Below are positions 31,601 through 41,739 of a DNA stretch of 64,000 bases, in pieces (positions within the stretch are counted from its first letter, which is position 1; each line of letters opens with the position of its first letter). The translations under genes and the position numbers were made by a program. The DNA is from Edaphochlamys debaryana (Eukaryota; Chlorophyta; Chlorophyceae; Chlamydomonadales), in the NCBI GenBank assembly GCA_016858145.1, contig JAEHOE010000046.1, forward strand, positions 740,488 through 804,487, read 5' to 3'. Under the pieces are notes generated by a model. The model saw nothing but the letters and a program-made list of their open reading frames with translations. It did no database searches and was not told the origin of the DNA.

Positions 31601-34600
31601 AACGCTTGAGGTTTGCTAGCCTCGTCCGAAGTGTCTGGCTACGAGCCAGCGAAGGCTATTTCAAGGGGAGGTCCCGTACGGCACCTGCGCACAGGCAGAA
31701 GCCGTAGGGACAGTAACCCCGGGTTCTAAGCGTCTGTTCGCATGCGTTGCTATCATCCGATAGCACGGCATCTGAGTATGCTCACAGGACTCAGCGATAG
31801 AGCCCTGGGGGTCGGGAGCATAGGCCCGGTTGGGTAACCGAGGCCTTCACACTGTGTACGAGTCACTCGACACGTAACAGAGTATCTGAAACGTCACGTG
31901 CCCTTCCGGTCACGCTACAACATCACGCCCCTTCTTAGGAGCTGTTGTCCTCAACAGATTTCACGAAGAGTCCATGGGCACGGGCTGGGCTGCCCAGTAG
32001 GCATCCACCAGCGCCCTGTCAGTGATGGCAGCATCTGCTACCCAGGAGGCTGCCTCACGGGGCAAGCCCTCCCACTTGACCAAAAAGCGGTGCATTTGAC
32101 GAGTGCGCAGCTGCTTGGTCTCGTGGCGAAGGACCGCTTCAACCTTGGCGGTTGGGCGTCCCGCGGCATCAACCGCAACCACGGGGGCAGGCGGCGCAGC
32201 CTCGGGGGCTGCCGCCGGAGCCGTGTCAGGGGGGTTTACACCCGTCGGCGTTCCATCAGCGGACGGAACATAAGGCCGAAGCAGCGAAGCATGAAACACG
32301 TTGTGAAACGCGTATTCAGAGGGCAGGGCCAGGCGAAATGCGACGCCCCGACCTCCCACATCCTCGGTTATCGGGAAAGGTCCGATGTACCGCGGCATCA
32401 GCTTCTGAGGGCCAGGGCCCATGTTCAGGTTTCGAGTACTTAGCCAAACCAGTTGCCCAGGCGCAAACGGCGAGGGTTGGCGGTGGCGGTCAGCATCAGA
32501 TTTTGCGTGCTCTTGCGCTTCCTGCAAACACCGCCGAGCGGCAGCCAGGCGTGTTGCGTACGTCTCAATGTAGCGACGCGCGTCAGGGTCACCTCCTGCC
32601 AACTCGCGCAGCAGCGGAGTGCGAGGGTGGAAACCGTAATTCAGGAAGAAGGGTGACTCTCCGGTCGACCTGTTGCGAGCATTGTTGATGGCGAATTCTG
32701 CTGCGGGCAGCCAGCGATCCCACTGGGCCTGAGAAGACGAGTCACAGTAGTTGCGGAGCATATCTCCGAGAACTCGGTTCACTCGCTCAGTCTGCCCGTC
32801 GGATTCGGGATGGAAAGCCGAGGACAAGTTCCGTCGGGTTCCAAGCCTAGCCATCAGCGTCTCCATAAAGTCGCCAGTCCACCGCGGGTCCCTGTCCGCA
32901 ACAACGGACAGCGGCACCCCGTGTAACCGCACAACCGTGGAGAAGAACAGCTCAGCAGCCTTACGCCCATTAAGGCCCTTTTTCTTGCACGGCACCAGGT
33001 GAACCATTTTGGTCAGCCGATCAACAAACACCAGAACACCGTCATTAGCACGGCCCTGGGTTGGAGGCAGTCCGAACACAAAGTCCATGGACACGCTCTC
33101 CCATGGTTCAGAGGGGATTTCCAGAGGCTGAAGCGTGCCAAGGGGCTTTCCCGAAGCAGGCTTATTGCGCTGGCAGGCTTGACAGCCTCGCACATGCTCG
33201 GCCACATCAGCGGCCAGAGAGGGCCAGGTCAGACGGCGGCACAAGATAGCCACAGTCCCATCCCGTCCAGGATGCCCAGCCAGGGGGTCAGCATGCGCAC
33301 GAGAAATTAATTCGCGGCGTAGTTCAGGATCGTTGGGGACGAGGATCTTCCACTCGCCCTCCCCCTCCTCGCGGAGGTACAGACCCTCCTGGGTCTTAGC
33401 CAGCCCTGCCACGTTGGCTGGGTCCTGGAACCAGGTATCATGCTCAAGAGCAGAGAGCAGGCGGGCTCGAAGTCCGTCCAGGGGGTCTGTGACTGAACGC
33501 GGGCGCCGTCCGGCTGCCGCGCCCATCAGGGCAAGTGTGGGCAGGCGCGAGAGCGCATCTGCCACCACGTTTAGCTTGCCAGGCCTGTAGACCCATTCAA
33601 AATGGAAGGTCTCCAGGAACTCAACCCAGCGGGCCTGCCGCCTACTCAGATGGGCTTGAGTTTTCAGAAAGGTCAGAGGGTGGTGATCCGTCACAAGGGT
33701 GAACGGGATCGAGCTCTGGAGGTAGCACCTCCACTCCCTAAGAGCGTTAACCACACCCAGCAATTCTTGCTCGCCGGTGGTGTAATTCCGTTCAGCAGGA
33801 GAGAATTTCTTGCTTGCGAAAGCCACGGGTCGACCCTCCTGAAGCAGGGCGGCGCCCGTGCCATTCAGGGAGGCATCGGAGACGACCTCAAAGGGTTTCG
33901 AGAAGTCAGGAAAGCTCAACACCACATCAGTAGACAGCCGTTCTTTCACAGCGTCAAAGGCTCGCAACGCCTGGGAAGGCCAATGCTCAGGCAGCTTGGG
34001 GAGCTTGAAGAGCTCAGTCAGAGGAGCCGACAGTGCTCCGAAACCGGCAATGAAGCGGCGGAAGTAGTTGGCCAGGCCCACAAAGGACCGCAGTTCTGTC
34101 ATGTCACGAGGCCTAGGCCAGGTTTTGATGACCTCAACCTTCTTGGGATCCATCCGGATGCCCTTAGCACTCACGACGTGGCCCAAGTACTTTACTTCCG
34201 GTCGCCAAAATTCGCACTTGCTCATTTTGACCAAAAGTTGCCGTTCCCGCAACTTGGCCAGCACCAATCTGAGGTGCTTTTCGTGCTCTTCAGGGCTTTT
34301 GGAGTACACTAAAATGTCATCCAGGTACACCGTAACAAAGCCCGCTCTGATGAAGGGTGCCAGCGTGGCTGACATGGCTGCCTGGAACGAGCTTGGGGCA
34401 TTGACCAAGCCGAACGGCAGTACCAGCCACTCAAAATGGCCCAGAGGGGTGGTGAAGGCAGTCTTCTCCACGTCAGAGGGGTCAATCCGAATCTGGTGGT
34501 ACCCAGAGGTCAAGTCCAGGGCCGTAAAGACCGTGGCCCCCGCAAGTCGGTCAAGGGTATCATCAATGCGGGGCAGTGGGTACCGGTTCTGAATTGTCAG

Positions 34601-37600
34601 CTTGTTCAAAGATCTATAATCGATACACATCCTCAGGTCCCCTGTTTTCTTCTGTACGAAGAGCACGGGGGCACCGTACGGGGAGGTGGATGGTCGGATG
34701 AACCCTTTGGCCAACAGGTCCTTGACCTGCTTCTCGACCTCAGCCAGTTCGGTAGGCGAGAGCCTAAACTGAGGTCTATGAGTGGGCTGGGACCCAGGCT
34801 TCAGAGGGATCGTGTGCTTGACGGGGAGCTCACGCAGGGGAGGCAGCCCAGTCAGGGGAGCAAACACGTCCGCAAAGTCAGAGAGCACAGAGCGTAGCGC
34901 GGGGTTCTGGTCTGCTTCCGGGGGCAGCACCAAACCCGGGGGCTCAAGAGGCTTGGGCGCTGGACCAGGCGCAGCCTCAGCAGTGTTCAGGAGAGGTGCC
35001 GAGGGAAGGGGGCCAGAGGTGTCCACCTCGGGCGAGCCAGGGGCATCCGCCTCCCGCACCCAAACCATCACACCTCTCGCCCCAAGAGTCAGCAGGTCCT
35101 TGGAGGCTCGCTTGGCCGAGACCATCTTAACCGAAGTAATGGTCTGACCTTCCTCAAGCAAAGCAACTTGAGGCGCGGCCGAGAGCGCGCCGTCTGAAGC
35201 GGTCGGCACCGGGAGCGCTTCCGCGCCGAGCGCGCGAACTGTAACCAAACGTCCCGTACCAGGCTGTTGGAGCTCCAGCGCAGACTCGCCAGTGCATATC
35301 CGAGTTCTAAAACGCTTCAGGAAATCGCGTCCCATGATCAGGTCAACAGAGGCGGTCAGTTTCGGCAGTACCAACACGCGAAGTGTGGTTTTCAAAGGGC
35401 CGAGCCGGAACGGAACGCGGCTCTCGCCCAGGATGGGTGCTTCACTCCCATCAGCCATGCGAACAGGTGCAAACAGCGTGGGCTCCAGGCGTAAGCCGAG
35501 CTGTCGGGCGAGGTCGTCAGCAATGAAGGTGTGAGTGGACCCGTTGTCCGCGAGGGAACGCACACGCGCCCCGCTCAACACCCCAAGGAAGATATCAAGA
35601 CCTTTGTCCGAGTTATCAGCTGCAGTGCACTTCGGTTCTGTTGCATCGGCTTTGGGAGGGCTCAACCAGACCTCCCAGGCCTCTGTTTCTGGCGGGGGTG
35701 TATCAAACCCGCAAGCGGCATCAAACAGCTGAGTCCCAGGAGGCAGTGTACGCCAGAGGCGCCACCGCGACGACAACAGGCTGCGAAATGCTCCACGGAG
35801 CGCAGCGGGGACCAGCAAGGCCGCTGTAGTGCTCGGGTCATGTTCTTTGCAGCGCGCAAAATGCCGCAAGAACGGAGCAAGCTGAGAATCAGGTGGTCGA
35901 AACCACACAGAGTGGCCAGTGCAGTCGAGGGTCGGAAAGGGTCGGGTCGCAGAGGCAAAGTTCTTCGCCACTGCGTTACAGCCTCTGCTATCAGCGAACG
36001 CATCCATAGTGAACTCGCGACCGAGTTCAGCAGCAGCTTCTGCGACTAAGTCCATCCGGACAAACCGCGAGACTACGTCGGTGCCCGTCTTCTTTTCACA
36101 GGCTTGTGCCCCTTCCTTCACGAGCGTGCCCACACGCTCAGTAACCCCTGAGGTCCCTCCAGACCGGGTTAACTCCTCAACAGCACAGGTGCGACCGCTT
36201 TCCGGCGATGCGCGACCAGCGCCCAACGACGCACACCCAGCAAGCGAGCCACTGTCGCATAACTGGGTAACCCCCTACTTCTTGGGCGGCTTGTTCTCCT
36301 TGTTGGGGCACTCGACGGCCCGGTGGCCAGCCTGGCCGCAGGTCAGGCACAGGCCCTTGGCCTTGAACATGCCCCACTCCAGGTGGCTCAGCAGGCGCCC
36401 ATCCGGGCCCCGGATTTTGGTCAGTCCGAGCGGGTTGCTGCCGCGCCCCTGCGCGTTGCGGGGCTGCACGCGCTTGAACGGGGGCTCGTGCGCTCCACCG
36501 TCCACCGCGGGCAGCAGGTTGCGGCGCTTGTTGCCGGTCTGTTTCACGCGGGGGCGGGGCGTGCGCTCAGCGTACGCAAGCGTGGGTTTCGAAGAGGGTT
36601 TCGCGAGCGCCCGCAGGGCACGCTCGCGACCGCTCGCCCAGCTGATCAGCGCGGTCAGCGACCGAAACGGCTTCTGCTCGGCGTCTACGACGCATTCCGA
36701 CTTCAGCGCGGGGGTCAGGCCGTTCTGGAACAGCGGAATCAGTGTGAAATCGTCCATTTCCACAATCCCCGGCTGATAACCCGCGTCGCGGGCCTTCTCC
36801 TGGAAGCGCTGCGAGTACTCCCGCACTCCCTTGACCTCGTCCATCAGGATCGAGCGTCCCACTAGCGCGTCCCGGGCCCGTTCCTTGCGCGACAGCACCT
36901 CCGTGCTCCAACGCCCTAGGAAACTTGCCTTCAGAGCGATCAGCGAGATATCAGAGGGGAGCGCCAGAGCGTAGGATTCAGCGGCGGCGTAGTCACGGCA
37001 TGCGAAAAGGAGAGCATCGCGAGGGGTCAGAGTGCGCTCGTAGCTCATAAAGATTTCAAAGCGCTCAAAGAACCGCTCAGGGTCCTCCTTCTCAGTGAAG
37101 GGAGCCAGAGTGCCCTTCGCGGGGTTACCGCGAGGCTTCTGAGGCTCGGCAGCCGGTGCGCGAGGAATCAGAGCAGGGATTACCTGCATGAACGCGGCCT
37201 GCTGCTGCTGCATTTGCTGCATCAGCTGCAGCTGCATCTGCACCAGGGCCTGGTGGTCGAAGGGCGCCAGGCCGGCCGGCGCGACAGCCGCGACCGGAGC
37301 GGGCGGGGCCGCGGGCTGCACGGGCTGCACGGCCTGCGCCACGGCACCCCCCGGGCCTCCGCCCAGGGCCGGGTTCTGAGGCACCACGGGGTTTCCACCC
37401 GGGGCCGGGGGCTGGGCCCCGCCCTGGACCGCGGCATCCACCGGGCCAGGGGCCATGGGGTCAGCAGCGGCGGGGAGCTGAACCGGCGCCGGTTCAACTT
37501 CCATGGCCAGAACCGGCGGGGGAGCCAGCGGCTGCTGCTGCTCGTTATCCATGTCTGATGGGTTGTCTGAGAAGTCAAGGTCTGCAGCACAACGTGCGGA

Positions 37601-40600
37601 AGTTCAACGGACCGCGAGCAGGGCGCGCCGGTCAGTTTCAGAAGTGGCCTTTTGGCGCACCGTTTGCCGGGAGGCACAGACACTTGATCTTGTTTGCGAT
37701 GATGTCGACGATGCAAACGCGTCGTCCGGACATCAGGATGTCGCCGCAGCGGTTGCAGCGGGGAAGGGTGAAATATCGGTCCGACGCCCAATACTGGCAG
37801 AGACAGGCTTGCGCCTTCAATAAGCTCAGAGGGCTGAGGTCAGCCAGTTCAGCTACTACGGCTTCCACCGTAGGTGCGGGGTTAGAACGATGCTAAGACA
37901 CCAAAGATGTTGTCGGATAGCGAGTCTAGCGTCAGCGTAACGAATGTCTTAGGCCGGTTATGACCCGGCACACAACGCTTGAGGTTTGCTAGCCTCGTCC
38001 GAAGTGTCTGGCTACGAGCCAGCGAAGGCTATTTCAAGGGGAGGTCCCGTACGGCACCTGCGCACAGGCAGAAGCCGTAGGGACAGTAACCCCGGGTTCC
38101 AAGCGTCTGTTCGCATGCGTTGCTATCATCCGATAGCACGGCATCTGAGTATGCTCACAGGACTCAGCGATAGAGCCCTGGGGGTCGGGAGCATAGGCCC
38201 GGTTGGGTAACCGAGGCCTTCACACTGTGTACGAGTCACTCGACACGTAACAGAGTATCTGAAACGTCACGTGCCCTTCCGGTCACGCTACAACACCCCG
38301 CCTTCCCGGCTGCGTTGGGACTTGGCAGGTCGACGCGCGGGGAGTCGTGCTGGACGGCGGAGGCGGCGGGCATGCATCCGCGGGCGGGGGCGCAAGCGGT
38401 GCCGTGCCGGTGACTCTAGGGGCTGCGTGGGGCGTTGCAGGCAGCGCAGCCTGCGTTGCACGCACAGCGTGACGTGGGGTCTTGTGGGCCGGGCTAGGGC
38501 CTCCCGCACGCTTGTTGGTCACTGTGGTACGGGCGTGTGCAGCCTGGGCGTCTTGGCCCTGTGTCCCCTCCCTCCAACGCACACACCGCCGCTGACCCCA
38601 TGCCGCTCCCCTTGTCGCCCCCGCCCCGCCTTCCCGGCTGCGTTGGGACTTGGCAGGTCGATGCGTGGGGAGTCGTGCTGGACGGCGGAGGCGGCGGGCA
38701 TGCATCCGCGGGCGGGGGCGCAAGCAGTGCCGTGCCGGTGAGTCTAGGGGCTGCGTGGGGCGTTGCTGGCAGCGCAGCCTGCGCTGCACGCACAGCATGG
38801 CGTGGGGTCTTGTGGGCCGGGCTAGGGCCTGTCCGGCACGTGGGGGTGGCGCTTGTTGGTCACTGTGGTACGGGCGTGTGCAGCCTGGGCGTCTTGGCCC
38901 TGTGTCCCCTCCCTCCAACGCACACACCACCGCTGACCCCATGCCGCTCCCCTTGTCGCCCCCGCCCCGCCTTCCCGGCTGCGTTGGGACTTGGCAGGTC
39001 GACGCGCGGGGAGTCGTGCTGGACGGCGGAGGCGGCGGGCATGCATCCGCGGGCGGGGGCGCAAGCGGTGCCGTGCCGGTGAGTCTAGGGGCTGCGTGGG
39101 GCGTTGCAGGCAGCGCAGCCTGCGCTGCACGCACAGCATGGCGTGGGGTCTTGTGGGCCGGGCTAGGGCCTGTCCGGCACGTGGGGGTGGCGCCTGTTGC
39201 ATGGGCGTGTGTAGCTTGGGGGTCTTGGCCCTGTGTCCCCTCCTTCCAACGCACACACCACCGCTGACCCCATGCCGCTCCCCTTGTCGCCTTTGCTGAC
39301 CCTATGCTGGCCCCCCTTTCCACCTCGGTTCATGTTTCACAATCCCTCGCCAGATAAGTGGGCCCCCGCTGGCAGACGCAATCATCCGCGTTATTGCCAA
39401 CATGTTCAAGGGCTCCCATGGCATCCCAAGCGGCGAGGAAGATGCAAGGGCGTACCTGGGATCCTTCAGGCAGCTTGCCATTCCTCTCCCTTCGCCTCCA
39501 TCCGTGGCAAGTAATGGTACGCACCATCGGCATGGCGTCTCGTGTCATTTATCTCAAGCCCCGCCCCTGCTTTGTTGTTTTTAGGGTTCGGCGCCCATGG
39601 GGCTTACCAGCGCGACGTCTGGTGCTGCTCCAGTGAGTACTTTTGGCGTTGCCCAAAATGAGTGTTGTGCCTAGCTGGTGACGCGCTCGGTTCTTTTGCA
39701 GAGCATTGCCAGCCTGAAGCCTGACCCGCGCGGGCTGCTCAACTTCTTCATGAACAAGCGAGCCAAGTGGGTCAAGCCGTGTTGTCCCTAACAAGCTCTG
39801 CTGTAAGACCAACGCCCGCCTCCATTTCGTACCTGCAGGCTGTCGGAGGCGTGGCTGAACTACGTCGCCCTGCAGGACTTGGACTTTGCACCGGCCTTCC
39901 AGTGCCGCTGCAAGAGCGAGCAGTGCAAGTACCTTCTCTGCGACGGCATTCTACTTGGCGTGCAGAGAGAGAAGGTAGATCAGCTACCGTGGTACGGTCC
40001 ACACCTGTGCCCCTCACACCTTCTGTTTGCTAACCGCTCGCAGTGTCACCTGACCAAGCCGTGGGCGCCGACCCCCGCCGAGCAGCCTCGCCCGGGCTCG
40101 CTACACAAAGACCGCGTCCTCATTCCCGACGCTGGTGTGCGGGGCAAGCTGAAGGAGCTCCTAGGTGACAAGGCCACGGCATGTGCTTACGACGCCGTGC
40201 TGTCGTACGCCCAGGCCGAGCGGCATGGCTGCTCAGAGCTCCTCCCATACCTGGTGCGCAGCTCACGTTTGCTGTTATAAGGTGTCCTGTCCTTGACACA
40301 TTTTCCGTCCTCATCATAGGAGCTCTGCAAGCCGGCTGGCTCTGGCCCGTCGCCGGTGGCCAGCACGGTGCTCTCGACTGGAGTGAAGCGGCTGCTCGAT
40401 GCCGTGGCTTCTGAGAGCCCCGTCTGTGCCTTCGTGCCCAGCACGGTTCACTCGGCCCTTGAGGACCTTCTCATCGTCACAACGGAGGCGGTGCAGACGT
40501 CACGGCTGCGGCTCATTTCGGTGAGCGGTGAGGGCTGAGAGCATTCGGGCTGCGTATGCACTGTAAACCTATCAGCCCTGCCCCTGCAGAGCTGGGCCCC

Positions 40601-41638
40601 GCTCCTTGGGGACTTCCTTCTGGACGAGAGCAACGATCCATCGGAACGGGAAGGCTTTTTGCCTGCCCGTGCAACACGACTAGTCCAACGCTTGCTCGTG
40701 GTTGCGAAAGCAGCCTATCGGCCGAAGCAGCGGGACGAGTACGATGCTGCAACCCGAATCCGGGACCCTGCTGACCTCGAGGCGCACACGGATCCGTCCC
40801 TCAAGGGTGAGGGCTGGTCAGGGATTTGCCCAGGCGAGCAGCTTTCCGAGTAGGCGCATGGCTTACTCGTAAACCCGTATGCCCCCCTCTACCCTACCCT
40901 CTACAGGCGGCTCCGATGCGGGAGACCGCGTGGGCAGAGCCGGCCCAGGAGGTGAGGCAGCAGGGCACACGGGTCGTACTTACATTGTTTCTGGGTCACC
41001 AAACCAACACAGCTGCACTGTATGTCGACTGTATGCCGAACCTGACAAGGTTCCCGCCTTCCCACCCGACAGAAGCGGAGTTCCTGGCCACGGGCTTCTA
41101 CTACCCGTCCATGCCCTGGGTCCGCCCGCTGGGCCACTACAAGGTGGACGTCCGGTCGCAGCGTTCTGGCGCACAGCGGTGCACCAAGTATAAATACAAT
41201 GCAAAGAACCTAACCCCGGGACTCTTCGTGCTGCACTGTCTCAAGTGCGGGGCCTGCTTAGGCTTCCACATGCTGCGTAACGCAGAGTCACCCCAGGCCC
41301 TCTTCGAGGTCCTCTTCTCACGGTGGGAGGAGCCTCCCAAGGTCGTAGTGTACGACAACAACTGCCACGGCCATGCATACTTCCTAAATCGGGAGCCGGT
41401 CTGGTGCCGGGACACCCTGTTCCTTATAGATAAAACGCACTTCAATGGGCACAAAGGGTGCTGCAAAGCTTACGACATAGCTCGGTACCCCGAGCTGTCG
41501 CGGCTCAACTCACAACTGGCGGAGCAAAAAAATGCGAAGCTTGCAATGCTCAAAGCACACTGCGCATACATGTCTCAGCCCATGTTCCTCACGTATATCC
41601 GGTATTTCCTATTCATGACCACCTTGCTTCAAGTGTGA
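28667..41638 (+). CDS. KDZ-family transposase / cysteine-cluster protein with AT-hook, split by a Gypsy insertion
   Basis: The start is ATG 28667. Phase-consistent exons are 28667-29488, 29628-30002, 30090-30412, 30485-30575, 30639-30701, then five 81-bp exons (see array), 39354-39503, 39585-39632, 39702-39766, 39839-39974, 40044-40253, 40320-40520, 40590-40806 and 40907-41638. Residues 14-22 hold an AT-hook (RRGRGRPRK). Exon 1 ends with a SWIM-like CxC...CxH ([14 protein letters not shown]), exon 2 has [14 protein letters not shown], and exon 3 has CCPNCGRAW and [12 protein letters not shown]. These match CxC modules of Kyakuja-Dileera-Zisupton proteins. The last exon has the core: [19 protein letters not shown] (Asp codon 41354), [12 protein letters not shown] and [11 protein letters not shown] (Glu codon 41522). 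The spliced frame entering at 40907 stops at 41193, and the core frame must be joined by a shift near 41060-41080. The gene is therefore either damaged or mis-sequenced there. It could be a transposon or a domesticated copy. Confidence 0.7.
30735..31534 (+). repeat. Tandem exon array, left part (81-bp Gly-rich exon, 341-bp unit)
   Basis: Each unit is intron, then CAG, then an 81-bp exon, then GTGAGT, then intron. Exon copies lie at 30881-30961 and 31222-31302. The exon is exactly 27 codons in phase 0 ([20 protein letters not shown] then GASGAVP), so any number of copies keeps the frame. Copy 2 has SW in place of GG before HASAGG. The array is cut at 31534 by the Gypsy element inside the intron just ahead of the next exon copy. 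Confidence 0.85.
31535..31922 (-). repeat. 3' LTR of the Gypsy element
   Basis: 388 bp, starting TGTTGTCGG and ending CTACAACA on the + strand. It is identical to 37908-38295 except for T instead of C at 31727. Confidence 0.95.
31923..31936 (-). promoter_or_regulatory. Candidate polypurine tract
   Basis: On the - strand, AAGAAGGGGCGTGA abuts the 3' LTR, the position where the plus-strand DNA primer of an LTR retrotransposon is made. It is short and contains two pyrimidines, so the call is tentative. Confidence 0.4.
31961..36274 (-). CDS. pol: Gypsy Pol: methyltransferase-like segment, protease, RT, RNase H, integrase, chromodomain
   Basis: The frame is open immediately after the gag TAG and is the same frame as gag, so Pol probably needs stop-codon readthrough. 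The first ATG-like possibilities are poor (TTG at 36226). Numbering from 36226: residues 55-140 hold an adenine-methyltransferase-like segment ([20 protein letters not shown], then VWFRPPDS where an NPPF-type motif is usual). Next come aspartic protease at 222-245 ([10 protein letters not shown]), reverse transcriptase at about 515-690 (YLDDILVYS at 634), RNase H at about 778-890 ([11 protein letters not shown]), and the integrase H2C2 finger at 978-1018. The integrase core has Asp in VSMDFVF (1048), Asp in VVADRDPRW (1111-1113) and Glu in DGQTERVNR (1147). A chromodomain lies at about 1362-1412 ([15 protein letters not shown]). The chromodomain places it among chromoviruses. All catalytic residues of the replication enzymes appear intact. 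Confidence 0.93.
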   Translation of the reverse strand, partial: GVTQLCDSGSLAGCASLGAGRASPESGRTCAVEELTRSGGTSGVTERVGTLVKEGAQACEKKTGTDVVSRFVRMDLVAEAAAELGREFTMDAFADSRGCNAVAKNFASATRPFPTLDCTGHSVWFRPPDSQLAPFLRHFARCKEHDPSTTAALLVPAALRGAFRSLLSSRWRLWRTLPPGTQLFDAACGFDTPPPETEAWEVWLSPPKADATEPKCTAADNSDKGLDIFLGVLSGARVRSLADNGSTHTFIADDLARQLGLRLEPTLFAPVRMADGSEAPILGESRVPFRLGPLKTTLRVLVLPKLTASVDLIMGRDFLKRFRTRICTGESALELQQPGTGRLVTVRALGAEALPVPTASDGALSAAPQVALLEEGQTITSVKMVSAKRASKDLLTLGARGVMVWVREADAPGSPEVDTSGPLPSAPLLNTAEAAPGPAPKPLEPPGLVLPPEADQNPALRSVLSDFADVFAPLTGLPPLRELPVKHTIPLKPGSQPTHRPQFRLSPTELAEVEKQVKDLLAKGFIRPSTSPYGAPVLFVQKKTGDLRMCIDYRSLNKLTIQNRYPLPRIDDTLDRLAGATVFTALDLTSGYHQIRIDPSDVEKTAFTTPLGHFEWLVLPFGLVNAPSSFQAAMSATLAPFIRAGFVTVYLDDILVYSKSPEEHEKHLRLVLAKLRERQLLVKMSKCEFWRPEVKYLGHVVSAKGIRMDPKKVEVIKTWPRPRDMTELRSFVGLANYFRRFIAGFGALSAPLTELFKLPKLPEHWPSQALRAFDAVKERLSTDVVLSFPDFSKPFEVVSDASLNGTGAALLQEGRPVAFASKKFSPAERNYTTGEQELLGVVNALREWRCYLQSSIPFTLVTDHHPLTFLKTQAHLSRRQARWVEFLETFHFEWVYRPGKLNVVADALSRLPTLALMGAAAGRRPRSVTDPLDGLRARLLSALEHDTWFQDPANVAGLAKTQEGLYLREEGEGEWKILVPNDPELRRELISRAHADPLAGHPGRDGTVAILCRRLTWPSLAADVAEHVRGCQACQRNKPASGKPLGTLQPLEIPSEPWESVSMDFVFGLPPTQGRANDGVLVFVDRLTKMVHLVPCKKKGLNGRKAAELFFSTVVRLHGVPLSVVADRDPRWTGDFMETLMARLGTRRNLSSAFHPESDGQTERVNRVLGDMLRNYCDSSSQAQWDRWLPAAEFAINNARNRSTGESPFFLNYGFHPRTPLLRELAGGDPDARRYIETYATRLAAARRCLQEAQEHAKSDADRHRQPSPFAPGQLVWLSTRNLNMGPGPQKLMPRYIGPFPITEDVGGRGVAFRLALPSEYAFHNVFHASLLRPYVPSADGTPTGVNPPDTAPAAAPEAAPPAPVVAVDAAGRPTAKVEAVLRHETKQLRTRQMHRFLVKWEGLPREAASWVADAAITDRALVDAYWAAQPVPMDSS
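36275..37552 (-). CDS. gag: Gypsy Gag with CCHC zinc knuckle
   Basis: 425 residues from ATG (complement of 37550-37552) to TAG (complement of 36275-36277). Residues 1-130 are Pro/Ala/Gln-rich. About 150-310 resembles the retrotransposon Gag core ([19 protein letters not shown] ... [17 protein letters not shown]). Residues 402-415 form the nucleic-acid-binding zinc knuckle [14 protein letters not shown]. Gag should assemble the cytoplasmic particle and bind the genomic RNA. It ends PPKK-stop, and the pol frame continues without any further stop. Confidence 0.92.
   Translation of the reverse strand: MDNEQQQPLAPPPVLAMEVEPAPVQLPAAADPMAPGPVDAAVQGGAQPPAPGGNPVVPQNPALGGGPGGAVAQAVQPVQPAAPPAPVAAVAPAGLAPFDHQALVQMQLQLMQQMQQQQAAFMQVIPALIPRAPAAEPQKPRGNPAKGTLAPFTEKEDPERFFERFEIFMSYERTLTPRDALLFACRDYAAAESYALALPSDISLIALKASFLGRWSTEVLSRKERARDALVGRSILMDEVKGVREYSQRFQEKARDAGYQPGIVEMDDFTLIPLFQNGLTPALKSECVVDAEQKPFRSLTALISWASGRERALRALAKPSSKPTLAYAERTPRPRVKQTGNKRRNLLPAVDGGAHEPPFKRVQPRNAQGRGSNPLGLTKIRGPDGRLLSHLEWGMFKAKGLCLTCGQAGHRAVECPNKENKPPKK
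37892..37903 (-). promoter_or_regulatory. Candidate primer binding site
   Basis: On the - strand, TGGTGTCTTAGC begins four bases inside the 5' LTR boundary, the usual place of the tRNA primer site. The TGG start fits the complement of a tRNA CCA end. It is not the common TGGTATCAGAGC of initiator tRNA-Met, and the tRNA is not identified. Confidence 0.5.
37908..38295 (-). repeat. 5' LTR of the Gypsy element
   Basis: 388 bp, the partner of 31535-31922, with one difference (C at 38100). It is followed on the + side by the CCCCG target-site duplication. It should carry the element's promoter on the - strand. Confidence 0.95.
38296..39290 (+). repeat. Tandem exon array, right part
   Basis: Exon copies lie at 38329-38409, 38657-38737 and 38998-39078. 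The first has a changed donor, GTGACT instead of GTGAGT. Spacing is 328 then 341 bp; the shorter unit lacks 13 intron bases near 38503. The third exon copy overall (38329) is 341 bp from the second once 6766 bp (element plus TSD) are subtracted. A last partial unit (about 39180-39285) keeps the intron but has no exon; the next true exon follows at 39354. Units are nearly identical, so amplification is recent. Confidence 0.85.
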
Positions 41639-41663
41639 CGAACTATGACGACGGAACGGGGGT

Positions 41664-41681
41664 TGTAACTGGGGGTTGTAA
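41664..41681 (+). terminator. Two TGTAA polyadenylation-type signals
   Basis: TGTAA occurs at 41664-41668 and 41677-41681, 26 and 39 bases after the stop of the KDZ-family gene. TGTAA is the usual polyadenylation signal of Chlamydomonas-type algae. Its position supports 41638 as the true gene end. Confidence 0.6.
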
Positions 41682-41739
41682 CGAGAGCAGTTGTTGTGTC
41701 AACCGCCCCAAGCCGCTCCCCGCATCAGCTGCTCCCAAG

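Larger units (their letters stand above)
31535..38295 (-). mobile_element. Full-length Ty3/Gypsy chromovirus, 6761 bp
   Basis: Two 388-bp LTRs (TG...CA) flank gag and pol on the - strand. The target-site duplication is CCCCG (31530-31534 and 38296-38300). The LTRs differ at one position only (31727 T, 38100 C), and both ORFs are open, so insertion is recent. The target is the intron between copies 2 and 3 of the KDZ gene's 81-bp exon array, in antisense to that gene. Removing the element and one TSD restores an uninterrupted array unit. Confidence 0.95.

Noticed and set aside
32152..36049. Open frames on the + strand opposite Gypsy pol
   Set aside because: They are complements of the well-supported Pol frame and carry no domain of their own.
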